A stretch of 64,000 nt of DNA from Sedimentibacter sp. (GTDB lineage: Bacteria; Bacillota; Clostridia; Tissierellales; Sedimentibacteraceae), in contig JAHDLA010000018.1 in NCBI GenBank assembly GCA_018436705.1, positions 1 to 64,000 of the forward strand, in the 5' to 3' direction. The translations under genes were made by a program, and so were the position numbers. Below are positions 44,439 to 52,658 of the stretch, piece by piece; within the stretch, counting starts at the first letter, position 1; each line of letters begins with the position of its first letter. The notes under the pieces were generated by a model, which did no database searches, was not told where the DNA came from, and worked only from the letters and a program-made list of their open reading frames with translations.

Positions 44439-46832
44439 TTATCTTAATTTTGCATCATATTTACCAGCAAGTTCTTCTAATATCTTTTTGTGAATTTTTT
44501 CAACTTCTTTTTCTTTTAATGTGCGTTCCTTGTTTCTATAGGTAACTGAGAACGCGCAACTCTTATACCCGTCTTCTATATGCTCACCCTTATATACATC
44601 AAATAATTTAACATCTTCTATCAAGAGAGGATTTATTTTTTCAATATCTGATATCATATCGCCCACCAAGATATTATCCTCTACTACTACTGCAATATCT
44701 CTTACCATAGCAGGATATTTCGGAAGTGGCGCATATTTCCATGCTGTATTTTTATGTTTAAGAAGCATTTCAGCATCTATTTCAGCAATATATACATTTC
44801 CTTCCAATCCGTAATTACCAAGAGTCTTAGGAGACACTTCACCGTAAATTCCAATGTAATCATCATCTATATACATTGCTGCTGTTCTACCAGGATGAAA
44901 TATAGGATTATCAGTTACAGGTTTCAAGCACATTGTTATTCCCAGTCTTGAAAGTACTCCTTCAATTATGCCTTTTAGATCATAAAAATCATAATTTCCG
45001 TACATTCCTATACATGTTTTTAATTTTTCATGTGGTTCCTGCACAACAGGCTGCTCCCTCGGTATAAATGTGCTGCCTACTTCATAAAGTTTAGCACTTT
45101 CAACACCTCTGTTTGAATTCCTCTGCAAAACTTCCATCATATTTGGAATTAATGTAGTTCTCATAGAGCTGAAATCCTCTCCTAGAGGATTTAATATTCT
45201 CACATAATTTCTCAATTCGCTTTCAGGCGAAGCATTTATTTTGTCATATGTTTTAGGGCTTATGAACGAATATGTAGTTATTTCACATAACCCCATTCCA
45301 CATAATATTTCTTTAATATGATCTTCCAGCATGCGTATATCAGACTTTCTGCCTACCCTTGTACTGCCTCTCAGCGGTTCTGAAGCTATGTTTTCAAATC
45401 CGTAAAGTCTTCCAATTTCTTCAATTAAATCAGCTTCCTGCTCAATATCAGTTCTGAAGTAAGGAATTTTACTTATAATTTTTTCGCCGTCAAATTCAGA
45501 TTCAATTTCAAGGGTATTTAAATAGCTGAGCATATTTTCCACTGGTATATCTACTCCCAGCAACCATTTGACACGATCAGGTCTAAGCGTAACTACAGGA
45601 GGAACGTATTTATTTTTCCCAGCTTCCAAATACCCTCCTACAACAGTTCCTGCACCTATCATTTCAATAAGCTGGCACGCTCTTTTTGCTGCTAGCTCTA
45701 CCATAACATATCCCATGGGCTTTTCGTTTCTTGCAGATGCTTCAGAACGCATGCCTAATTTTTTTGAAGTCTCTCTTATTGATTTAGGATTGAAATTTGC
45801 GCTTTCCAAAACCATTATTTTTGTATCATCACCTATTTCAGAATGATAACCTCCCATAACACCGGCTATGCATGCAGGTTTTGCTCCGTCGGCAATTACA
45901 AGCATATTTTCATCTAGCTTTCTTTCGTTCTGATCTATCGTAACTATTTTTTCGTCCTTTTTAGCTCTCCTAGCCACAAGTTTTCTTCCCTCAAGCGCTT
46001 CAAGATTATATGCGTGCAAAGGCTGGCCAAGCTCCAGCATGACAAAATTAGTTACATCAACTATATTGTTTATAGGTCTCATGCCTGCATCCATAAGAGT
46101 TCTTTGCATCCAAAGAGGAGAAGGGCCAATATTTATATCCTTGATTACTTTTGCGTAAAAACGCGAACATAAATTTTCATCATCTATTTCTACTGCGTTT
46201 AAATAATCCTCTATTTTTCCTGATTCATTTTTAATTTCTATTTCTGGGAATTTAAATTTTGTTCCCAAAGTTGCCGCTACTTCTCTGGCCATACCAACTA
46301 TGTTCAGGCAGTCAGGCCTGTTAAAAGTTATTTCAACTTCAAAAGCGCTTCCGTCCAGCTCAAGCACATCTTTAATATCTTTTCCTAATTCAGTTTCTCC
46401 AGGAAGAATCGCTATACCATCTCTTGCTTCCTTTGGAATTACTTTATCGTCAAAACCAAGCTCTTCGTAAGAGCACATCATGCCGTATGAAGGAAGGCCT
46501 CTGAAATTTGTCTTTTTAATTTTAAGCCCGTTGGGAAGCTCTGCTCCTTCCAGACAAACTGGAACAATATCTCCAACCTTGACATTTTTTGCTCCCGTAA
46601 TTATCTGTACAGGCTCTTCCTTATTAATATCAATTTGAGTAACAACCAGCTTATCGGCATTAGGATGCTTTACAAGCTCAACTATTTTGCCTGTTACTAC
46701 ATTTACAGCTTCCTTTGTATAATCAATTACAGCATCAACGTGTGAACCCGTAAGTGTTAATTTATCTGATAATGTCTTGTCATCAGTGTTAATATCGACA
46801 TATTTTTTCATCCATTTTATAGGTACTAACAT
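44439..46832 (-). CDS. pheT: phenylalanyl-tRNA synthetase beta subunit
   Basis: Large subunit of the alpha2-beta2 enzyme that charges tRNA-Phe. The 797-residue product has the N-terminal tRNA-binding (EMAP-like) domain (about 40-150, VVTGKIVELVKHPNADKL), the B1/B3-B4 editing region (about 200-380), the B5 domain (about 400-480), a catalytic-like core, and the C-terminal FDX-ACB anticodon-binding domain (about 705-797, YPAMVRDIAVVVEDN). The length is standard. It follows pheS by 9 nt under the same T-box. Confidence 0.96.
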   Translation of the reverse strand: MLVPIKWMKKYVDINTDDKTLSDKLTLTGSHVDAVIDYTKEAVNVVTGKIVELVKHPNADKLVVTQIDINKEEPVQIITGAKNVKVGDIVPVCLEGAELPNGLKIKKTNFRGLPSYGMMCSYEELGFDDKVIPKEARDGIAILPGETELGKDIKDVLELDGSAFEVEITFNRPDCLNIVGMAREVAATLGTKFKFPEIEIKNESGKIEDYLNAVEIDDENLCSRFYAKVIKDINIGPSPLWMQRTLMDAGMRPINNIVDVTNFVMLELGQPLHAYNLEALEGRKLVARRAKKDEKIVTIDQNERKLDENMLVIADGAKPACIAGVMGGYHSEIGDDTKIMVLESANFNPKSIRETSKKLGMRSEASARNEKPMGYVMVELAAKRACQLIEMIGAGTVVGGYLEAGKNKYVPPVVTLRPDRVKWLLGVDIPVENMLSYLNTLEIESEFDGEKIISKIPYFRTDIEQEADLIEEIGRLYGFENIASEPLRGSTRVGRKSDIRMLEDHIKEILCGMGLCEITTYSFISPKTYDKINASPESELRNYVRILNPLGEDFSSMRTTLIPNMMEVLQRNSNRGVESAKLYEVGSTFIPREQPVVQEPHEKLKTCIGMYGNYDFYDLKGIIEGVLSRLGITMCLKPVTDNPIFHPGRTAAMYIDDDYIGIYGEVSPKTLGNYGLEGNVYIAEIDAEMLLKHKNTAWKYAPLPKYPAMVRDIAVVVEDNILVGDMISDIEKINPLLIEDVKLFDVYKGEHIEDGYKSCAFSVTYRNKERTLKEKEVEKIHKKILEELAGKYDAKLR

Positions 46833-46841
46833 TTTAACCTC

Positions 46842-47864
46842 CTAAAATTGTTTTAAGAATCTAACATCATTTTCGAACAATAACCTTATGTTCGGGATTC
46901 CATACTTAACCATTGTAACACGATCTATTCCCATGCCAAACGCATAACCAGAATATACCTCCGGATCAATTCCACAGTTTCTTAGAACATTAGGATGAAC
47001 CATACCACATCCTAAAAGCTCCATACTCCATCCTGTTCCATGGCAAGCAGGGCATCCCTTTCCCATGCATAAATGACAGGATACATCAACTTCTGCGCTT
47101 GGTTCAGTAAATGGAAAATTGTGAGGGCGGAAACGAGTTTCCATTTTGCTTCCGAATAACTCCTTAACAAATTGGTCAATTGAATCTTTTAAATTCGCAA
47201 GAGTTACTCCTTTATCAACAACAAGACATTCCATCTGATGGAACATTGGAGAATGTGTATCATCAACATCATCAAATCTAAATGTTCTTCCGGTGCACAC
47301 CATTCTTATAGGAAGTTTCCCCTCTTTCATCGCTCTGATTTGGACAGGAGACGTCTGTGTTCTCAGAACAAGATCATCCGAAATATAAAACGTATCTGAC
47401 TTATCTCTTGAAGGATGGTCATATGGAGCATTCAAATCGTCAAAGTTATGCCCTACTGTTTCAATTTCAGGACCGCTTATAACGTCATACCCCATGCGCA
47501 TAAACACGCTCTCCAATTCTTCCTTAACTTGAATTAAAGGATGTCTTCGGCCAATTTCAGGAACCTTGCCCGGAAATGTAATATCCAGCATTTCTGATTC
47601 AATCTTTTTTTGCTGATCCTTTTCACTTACATATTCCCTGATTGTTTTTATTTCCTCTTCTATAATTGAACGGACCTCATTTGCCAGTTTTCCCATTTCA
47701 GGTCTTTCTTCTTTTGACAAGCTTCCCATTGATCTCAATATTAATGTCAAGTCTCCCTTTTTGCCAAGATACTTAACTCGTATTTTTTCAATATCTGCAT
47801 TGTCTTTGCATTCTTTAAGTCTGTTCACCGCTTCTGTTTTTAACTTTAAAAGCTGCTCTTTCAT
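46842..47864 (-). CDS. pheS: phenylalanyl-tRNA synthetase alpha subunit
   Basis: Catalytic subunit. The 340-residue product has an N-terminal coiled coil (about 1-85) and a class II synthetase core with HPLIQVKEELESVFMRMGY (motif 1), RTQTSPVQIRAM and GRTFRFDDVDDTHSPMFHQ (motif 2), and FGMGIDRVTMV (motif 3). A Cys cluster (SCHLCMGKGCPACHGTG) sits in the insert common to many PheS. The start at 47864 (MKEQLLKL) is chosen because AAAGGAGC lies before it; the in-frame ATG five codons upstream overlaps that site. Confidence 0.96.
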   Translation of the reverse strand: MKEQLLKLKTEAVNRLKECKDNADIEKIRVKYLGKKGDLTLILRSMGSLSKEERPEMGKLANEVRSIIEEEIKTIREYVSEKDQQKKIESEMLDITFPGKVPEIGRRHPLIQVKEELESVFMRMGYDVISGPEIETVGHNFDDLNAPYDHPSRDKSDTFYISDDLVLRTQTSPVQIRAMKEGKLPIRMVCTGRTFRFDDVDDTHSPMFHQMECLVVDKGVTLANLKDSIDQFVKELFGSKMETRFRPHNFPFTEPSAEVDVSCHLCMGKGCPACHGTGWSMELLGCGMVHPNVLRNCGIDPEVYSGYAFGMGIDRVTMVKYGIPNIRLLFENDVRFLKQF

Positions 47865-47912
47865 ACATGCTCCTTTCAATATATAAATAATTTTATAATA
47901 TCAAATAAATAT

Positions 47913-47942
47913 AAAAACTCCGCCTCATTAAGAGGCGAAGTT
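47913..47942 (-). terminator. T-box attenuator terminator
   Basis: On the minus strand AACTTCGCCTC pairs with GAGGCGGAGTT around a short loop, followed by TTTTATA. It lies just downstream of the T-box sequence. Confidence 0.85.
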
Positions 47943-48150
47943 TCGCGATACCACTCTTTTTCACCCTAAATTGACATTCAGGGCCTCATTTATCTTAACG
48001 GTAAATACCGTGCAGAACTACTAGCTTCATTCTGCAAGCTCCAAAGTGAAGGTTCAGCACAAATGCTTAAAATCATTTTCAGCCATGATGATTTTTCTCT
48101 TTAACAGCACATTTTTATGCCTACTGGACTTTTTCATTGCCATAGTATTA
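47913..48150 (-). promoter_or_regulatory. T-box leader of pheST (Phe-specific)
   Basis: The minus strand has the T-box-like motif AGAGTGGTATCGCG (47944-47957) just before the terminator, a stem I with an AGTA segment (CCAGTAGGC), and a specifier candidate TTC at 48048-48050 in GAACCTTCACTT. TTC is a Phe codon and matches the downstream gene. Uncharged tRNA-Phe would bind and stabilise the antiterminator. Stem I boundaries are approximate. Confidence 0.9.
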
Positions 48151-48185
48151 AATTATTAACTGCACCATACGTTGCATTACATTTG

Positions 48186-48214
48186 ATTATATCAAAAGCT
48201 CTTTTTTATTACAA
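48186..48214 (-). promoter_or_regulatory. pheST promoter
   Basis: The minus strand has TTGTAA (48209-48214), a 17-nt spacer and TATAAT (48186-48191). The -35 overlaps the stop codon of the upstream methyltransferase gene. Confidence 0.65.
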
Positions 48215-48997
48215 CAATTTTTTTCTAATTTCATAAATACTGATTCCAGCTGCAATAGATGCATTCAACGATTCTGCATTACCGGACATTTTTATTGTTA
48301 TATTCATGTGTGAACAATTTTGTATTTCCCGGGAAACTCCATTCCCTTCATTGCCTATTACGACACATATCTTATCTGATTGTTCTATATCGTCAAATGA
48401 TTGTTCAGAATCAACGACAGCAGAAATAATTTTAAAACCGGAAACTTTTAGCAAATCTAATGTTTTCGAATCAGAATCAACAAACATAAACGGAACTCTG
48501 AATATCGCCCCCGCTGAAGCTCTGACCACCTTTGGATTATACACATCCACACAGCCTTTATTGAGTATTACAGCTGCAGGGCCGAATGCATCAGCAGTTC
48601 TTATTATCGTCCCAAGATTACCTGGGTCCTGTATTTTATCGCACATCACAGCAAATTTATAGCTATCAATTTTATTTAGATTTTCGCCCTTTTGTATCAC
48701 TGCCATAATACCCTGAGAATTAATTGTATCTGATACCGAATCAAATACATTATCTTCACATATTAATATATCGGTGCCTATGCTGCTTGACAAATTGTAT
48801 AGCTTTTGAACTTCTTGCTTATTCAATGCGCTTTCTTTAAATAATAAATATATTATATGAGCACCTTCTATAAATGCTTCATTCACAAATTTAATTCCTT
48901 CAACGATGAACGCATTTTCTTCATCACGGCTCTTTTTAGACCCAAGTGAGCGGATATATTTAATTTTACTGTTTTCTCTGCTTTTTATTATATCCAT
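48209..48997 (-). CDS. TrmH-family (SpoU) RNA 2'-O-methyltransferase
   Basis: A SPOUT-fold SAM-dependent methyltransferase of 262 residues. It has the substrate-binding N-terminal domain (KIKYIRSLGSKKSRDEENAFIVEG) and the trefoil-knot motifs DPGNLGTIIRTADAFG, IGNEGNGVSREI and SLNASIAAGISIYE. Homologues in Firmicutes (YsgA/RlmB type) modify 23S rRNA and often precede pheST, as here; the exact target is not fixed by sequence. Confidence 0.92.
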   Translation of the reverse strand: MDIIKSRENSKIKYIRSLGSKKSRDEENAFIVEGIKFVNEAFIEGAHIIYLLFKESALNKQEVQKLYNLSSSIGTDILICEDNVFDSVSDTINSQGIMAVIQKGENLNKIDSYKFAVMCDKIQDPGNLGTIIRTADAFGPAAVILNKGCVDVYNPKVVRASAGAIFRVPFMFVDSDSKTLDLLKVSGFKIISAVVDSEQSFDDIEQSDKICVVIGNEGNGVSREIQNCSHMNITIKMSGNAESLNASIAAGISIYEIRKKLL

Positions 48998-49072
48998 ACA
49001 TACCTTCCGTTTACTAAAAGCTAATTTTAAAACATTAAGTTATAATCTGAAGTTAGATAAATTATAACACAA

Positions 49073-49723
49073 TTACTTAATATCTCCAATAACTTTCAGA
49101 TTATCGTTACTTCCAAGTATAACAACAATGTCATTATGATTTATTACTGTTTCAGAAGAAGGAACAATATTTATTTCATCACCTGTTTTTAATGCTATTA
49201 CAGTCATCCCATATTTTCTTGAAAGGTTTAATTCTTTAAGAGACTTACCTTCCCAATCTGCAAGGGCAACCGTTTCAACTATGCTGTAATCCGGCGAAAA
49301 TTCTATTACATCCAATATGTTTGGAGTAACCAACCCATATGCAACCCGCATACCCATATCTCTTTCAGGATAAATAATTTTATCTGCCCCGATTTTTTTC
49401 AGCACTCTTCCATGAGTTTCATTTGCTGCTTTTGCTATTACAATCGGTACTCCCGCTTCCTTTGCTATCAGAGTTCCCATAACTGAAGCCTGAGTGTCAG
49501 AGCCTATTGCTACTATTGCAACGTCAAAATTTCTAAGCCCTATGGTTCTAAATGATGCTTCATCAATGGCATCCATTTGAACAGCATGCGCAACAAACTC
49601 CGATATTTCCTTTATAATGTCTGCATTCTGGTCAACCACCATAACATCATGTCCAAGTTTTGTAAGTGTCTTTGCAGCAGAAGCACCAAATCTGCCGCAT
49701 CCGATTACTATTATCTGTTTCAT
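49073..49723 (-). CDS. ktrA: potassium uptake regulatory subunit (KtrA/TrkA family)
   Basis: Cytoplasmic RCK protein that gates the KtrB/TrkH channel by nucleotide binding. The 216-residue product has an RCK_N Rossmann domain (IVIGCGRFGASAAKTL, NAD/ATP loop) and an RCK_C domain (about 135-216, VETVALADWEGKSLKELNL). One RCK unit, as in KtrA, not two as in proteobacterial TrkA. AAGGAGGACAACAT precedes the start. It lies 12 nt after its channel gene. Confidence 0.93.
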   Translation of the reverse strand: MKQIIVIGCGRFGASAAKTLTKLGHDVMVVDQNADIIKEISEFVAHAVQMDAIDEASFRTIGLRNFDVAIVAIGSDTQASVMGTLIAKEAGVPIVIAKAANETHGRVLKKIGADKIIYPERDMGMRVAYGLVTPNILDVIEFSPDYSIVETVALADWEGKSLKELNLSRKYGMTVIALKTGDEINIVPSSETVINHNDIVVILGSNDNLKVIGDIK

Positions 49724-49735
49724 ATGTTGTCCTCC

Positions 49736-51091
49736 TTATCCTATTATTACCTTTCCTTCAGGATAGGTATAATTTCCTATATTTCTGTTTTGCTTTAAAA
49801 ATGCATACGCCACTGTCATTGGCCCCACTCTTCCTATAAGCATGACTATTGTCAGCATGATTTTCCCCACATCACTTAAATACGGTGTTAATCCTCTTGA
49901 CAATCCCACAGTTGCAAATGCGGATACTGTTTCAAACAGTATATCCGTATAATTAAAGCCTGCAGACTCTTCAGTTATTGAAAGAACAATTGAACATATT
50001 ATCACCAACATAAGCGAGACCATCAATACCGCAGCAGCTCTTATAGTTGTTTCCGGCATTATTCTTCTTTCGAACACCTCAAAATCCCTCTTACCTCTGA
50101 ATAAATTGTAAAAAGATACTATAAGAACAGCCATCGTTGTTGTTTTAATGCCGCCTGCAGTAGAAGCAGGAGAACCTCCTATAAACATAAATACAATTAT
50201 TATCGCCACTGTAGCCATTCTTAGGTTTTCCAAAGGCACCGAATTATAACCGGACGTCCTTGGATTTATTGCCTGAAACAGAGAAGTATTTATTTTACCT
50301 GATATATCAAGGCTTCCCATAGTTCCAGGATTGTTTCGTTCTAAAATAAAGATTACAACTACTCCAAAAACAACCAACACAGAGGTTGTAACCAAAACCA
50401 GCTTTGAATGCAAAGTCAGATGATGAAAATTCTTGCTTGCATGTATGTCCCAAAGTACAAAGTATCCCATTCCTCCTACTACTACAAGAGTACAAACAGA
50501 CAACGTTATTATAAAGTTATCTGCATACCCTACCATACTGTTTCCTGTAATATCAAACCCAGCATTACAAAAAGATGATATAGCATGAAATATAGAAAAG
50601 CCTATCCCTTTTAAAACACCGTAATCTTTTATAAATACAGTGGATAACAGCAATGATCCTATCAATTCTGAAGCAAAAGTAAAAAGAAGTATGTTCTTTG
50701 TAAGCCTGACAACTCCCTGAAGTTCATTAACATTTCTCTCTTCCATTATTAGTATCCTTGTCTTAAGTGATATTCTTTTACCAATAAAGAATGATATCAT
50801 GGCTGTCATTGTCATAACGCCAAGTCCTCCTATCTGAATCAGTGTTATAATAATAATTTTTCCAAACACTGTCCAATGGGAAGCTGTATTGACAACTGTA
50901 AGACCCGTTACACATGTGGCTGATGCGGAAGTGAAAAGTGCATTAACAAATCCAACACTTTTTCCGTTCTGTGACGCAGAAGGGAGAACCAAAAGAAGAG
51001 CGCCCAAAAATATAATAGATGCAAAAGAAATAAAAAATACCATGTAAGGATTTTTCTTAATTTGATTTATCTTTGTTACAATATATTTCAT
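49736..51091 (-). CDS. ktrB: potassium channel subunit (KtrB/TrkH family)
   Basis: Ion-conducting membrane subunit. The 451-residue product has the four M1-P-M2 repeats of the family, with Gly-containing filter segments such as SASATCVTGL, SSFCNAGFD, GGSPASTAGG and SAFATVGLS. The start at 51091 (MKYIVTKI) is supported by AAGAGGTTAATT; the longer reading adds 10 residues without an RBS. With KtrA it forms a sodium-dependent potassium uptake system in relatives. Confidence 0.93.
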   Translation of the reverse strand: MKYIVTKINQIKKNPYMVFFISFASIIFLGALLLVLPSASQNGKSVGFVNALFTSASATCVTGLTVVNTASHWTVFGKIIIITLIQIGGLGVMTMTAMISFFIGKRISLKTRILIMEERNVNELQGVVRLTKNILLFTFASELIGSLLLSTVFIKDYGVLKGIGFSIFHAISSFCNAGFDITGNSMVGYADNFIITLSVCTLVVVGGMGYFVLWDIHASKNFHHLTLHSKLVLVTTSVLVVFGVVVIFILERNNPGTMGSLDISGKINTSLFQAINPRTSGYNSVPLENLRMATVAIIIVFMFIGGSPASTAGGIKTTTMAVLIVSFYNLFRGKRDFEVFERRIMPETTIRAAAVLMVSLMLVIICSIVLSITEESAGFNYTDILFETVSAFATVGLSRGLTPYLSDVGKIMLTIVMLIGRVGPMTVAYAFLKQNRNIGNYTYPEGKVIIG

Positions 51092-51156
51092 AATTAACCT
51101 CTTAACATAAATAATGCACAAATCATATCAATTTATGCATTGTCCGCTGTTAGTTG

Positions 51157-51184
51157 ATTATAACACATTGTGATACAAAATCAA
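51157..51184 (-). promoter_or_regulatory. ktrBA promoter
   Basis: The minus strand has TTGATT (51179-51184), a 16-nt spacer and TATAAT (51157-51162), about 65 nt before ktrB. I see no c-di-AMP (ydaO) riboswitch in this short leader. Confidence 0.6.
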
Positions 51185-51222
51185 TACAGCAGATTATATA
51201 CTAGAAAGAGAACTTAATATAT

Positions 51223-51249
51223 AAAAAAGACTGTAAAAGTTACAGTCTT
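51223..51249 (-). terminator. rplT terminator
   Basis: On the minus strand AAGACTGTA-ACTTT-TACAGTCTT is followed by TTTTAT, 9 nt past the rplT stop. Confidence 0.88.
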
Positions 51250-51257
51250 ATTAAATA

Positions 51258-51608
51258 TTAGTTTACTTTTACTTGTTCTACAAGGCTTGTAAATCCTGCC
51301 GGATCGTAAATTGCCATTTCTGACAGCATTTTTCTGTTTATTTCTATGTTGTTTTGCTTTAAAAGATTTATGAATTTGCTGTATGACAAACCGTTTTGTC
51401 TTGCAGCAGCATTTATTCTAGCAATCCAAAGCTGTCTGAACTCTCTCTTTCTTAACTTTCTTCCTACGTAAGCATATGAAAGTGACTTCATTACAGCTTG
51501 GTTAGCTGTTTTATATAATTTACTCTTTGCTCCGTAATATCCTTTAGCAAGTTTCAATACTTTTCTATGGTTTTTCTTAGCATTTACAGCTCTTTTAACT
51601 CTTGCCAT
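51258..51608 (-). CDS. rplT: 50S ribosomal protein L20
   Basis: A 116-residue 23S rRNA-binding protein needed early in 50S assembly. [25 protein letters not shown] and the central [25 protein letters not shown] pattern (in parts) are diagnostic. L20 also binds the infC leader upstream to control its own operon. RpmI and InfC precede it in the standard order. Confidence 0.98.
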   Translation of the reverse strand: MARVKRAVNAKKNHRKVLKLAKGYYGAKSKLYKTANQAVMKSLSYAYVGRKLRKREFRQLWIARINAAARQNGLSYSKFINLLKQNNIEINRKMLSEMAIYDPAGFTSLVEQVKVN

Positions 51609-51636
51609 TTTCTTGTCCTCCTGTATATATTATTAA

Positions 51637-51831
51637 TTAATATGGTAATAATTTGTTTATTCTATCTGCGTCAGCACTAGATACCAATGTGCTCTTTCTT
51701 AAATTTCTAATTGATTTGGAAGCTTTTTTGCCTGTAAAATGATTTTTTCCTGATTTTGATCTTTTTATCTGGCCGCTTCCAGTTTTAGTAAATCTTTTCG
51801 CTGCTGATCTGTTAGTTTTTAATTTTGGCAT
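51637..51831 (-). CDS. rpmI: 50S ribosomal protein L35
   Basis: A 64-residue basic protein with the family opening MPKLKTNRSAAKRFTKTGSG and the closing DADRINKLLPY. Middle gene of the infC-rpmI-rplT operon. Confidence 0.98.
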   Translation of the reverse strand: MPKLKTNRSAAKRFTKTGSGQIKRSKSGKNHFTGKKASKSIRNLRKSTLVSSADADRINKLLPY

Positions 51832-51849
51832 AACAGTTCCTCCTTAACG

Positions 51850-52359
51850 TTATTTTTTGGGTGACAAAAACATAATCATGTTTCTGCCCTCAACTAATGG
51901 TTGCTTATCTATAACAGAATGTTCTTTTGTAATCTCTGCAAACTGCATTAGCACTTCCCTGCCCGCATCCATATGACCGAGCTCTCTTCCTCGGAAACGG
52001 ATAACAACCTTTACTCTGTCTCCATCTTCAAGGAATTTGCATGCATTTTTTGCTTTAACGCCCAAATCATGCTCCTCAATATTCGGAGTCATTCTTATCT
52101 CTTTGACGTTTATAATCTTTTGTTTCTTTTTAGATTCTTTTTCTTTTTTAGCCTGAGCGTACTTGTACTTTCCGTAATTCATAATTCTGCATACCGGCGG
52201 TTTCGCGGTAGGCGATACATTAACCAAATCCAATTTTTTGCTTTCAGCAATTTTCAAAGCCTCTTTAGTGCTGATAATGCCCAACTGACTTCCATCAGAG
52301 TCAATGACTCTTACTTCCTTTTCACGAATTTGCTCGTTGATTTGAAGTTCTTTTATAAT
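51850..52359 (-). CDS. infC: translation initiation factor IF-3 (ATT start)
   Basis: IF3 checks the start codon and keeps ribosomal subunits apart. A TTG at 52284 would give 144 residues without the conserved N-terminus. The frame runs upstream through KELQINEQIREKEVRVID, the standard IF3 opening, to a stop just before ATT at 52357-52359. GGAGG lies 5 nt before that ATT. The full product is 169 residues, the usual length. ATT/ATA/ATC starts are a known feature of infC that lets IF3 limit its own synthesis. The C-terminal domain shows VKEIRMTPNIEEHD and VVIRFRGRELGH. Confidence 0.95.
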   Translation of the reverse strand: MIKELQINEQIREKEVRVIDSDGSQLGIISTKEALKIAESKKLDLVNVSPTAKPPVCRIMNYGKYKYAQAKKEKESKKKQKIINVKEIRMTPNIEEHDLGVKAKNACKFLEDGDRVKVVIRFRGRELGHMDAGREVLMQFAEITKEHSVIDKQPLVEGRNMIMFLSPKK

Positions 52360-52384
52360 TTACACCTCCAATGATTTCTCTTGT

Positions 52385-52537
52385 CTTCCTTATAATGTAT
52401 ATGCAAAATAAAAAAGACAGCCAAATTACCGCTATCTTTAAACAATACAAAATTATTGCATTAATTTATTAACCCTACTAACAGTCTAACAGCAATTAAA
52501 CGCCGTAAGGTGAGAAGCGGTCACTTCTTCTTGAACT
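52385..52537 (-). promoter_or_regulatory. L20-type leader of infC-rpmI-rplT
   Basis: The leader contains the GAAGTGACCGCTTCTCACC hairpin region (about 52505-52528) typical of Firmicute L20 leaders, followed by a terminator at 52411-52440. In B. subtilis, L20 binding promotes termination in this leader. The family call rests on position and the hairpin, not on a covariance search. Confidence 0.7.
52411..52440 (-). terminator. attenuator terminator in the infC leader
   Basis: On the minus strand AAAGATAGC pairs with GCTGTCTTT (one mismatch) and T residues follow. It lies about 50 nt upstream of the infC ATT. Confidence 0.8.
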
Positions 52538-52543
52538 TATTAC

Positions 52544-52572
52544 AGTATATACAACCTAACAATAAATGTCAA
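52544..52572 (-). promoter_or_regulatory. infC operon promoter
   Basis: The minus strand has TTGACA (52567-52572), a 17-nt spacer and TATACT (52544-52549), giving a leader of about 180 nt. Confidence 0.75.
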
Positions 52573-52658
52573 CAATTATTTTTTTTATACTGTCATAACT
52601 TTTTTTGTTATGGTAAAGATAATTGTATCAAAAAAAATTTACTAGCTCAGGAGGTAAC

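Noticed and set aside
51061..51250. c-di-AMP (ydaO/yuaA) riboswitch before the potassium uptake genes
   Set aside because: The gap is too short for this large aptamer and its conserved segments are absent.
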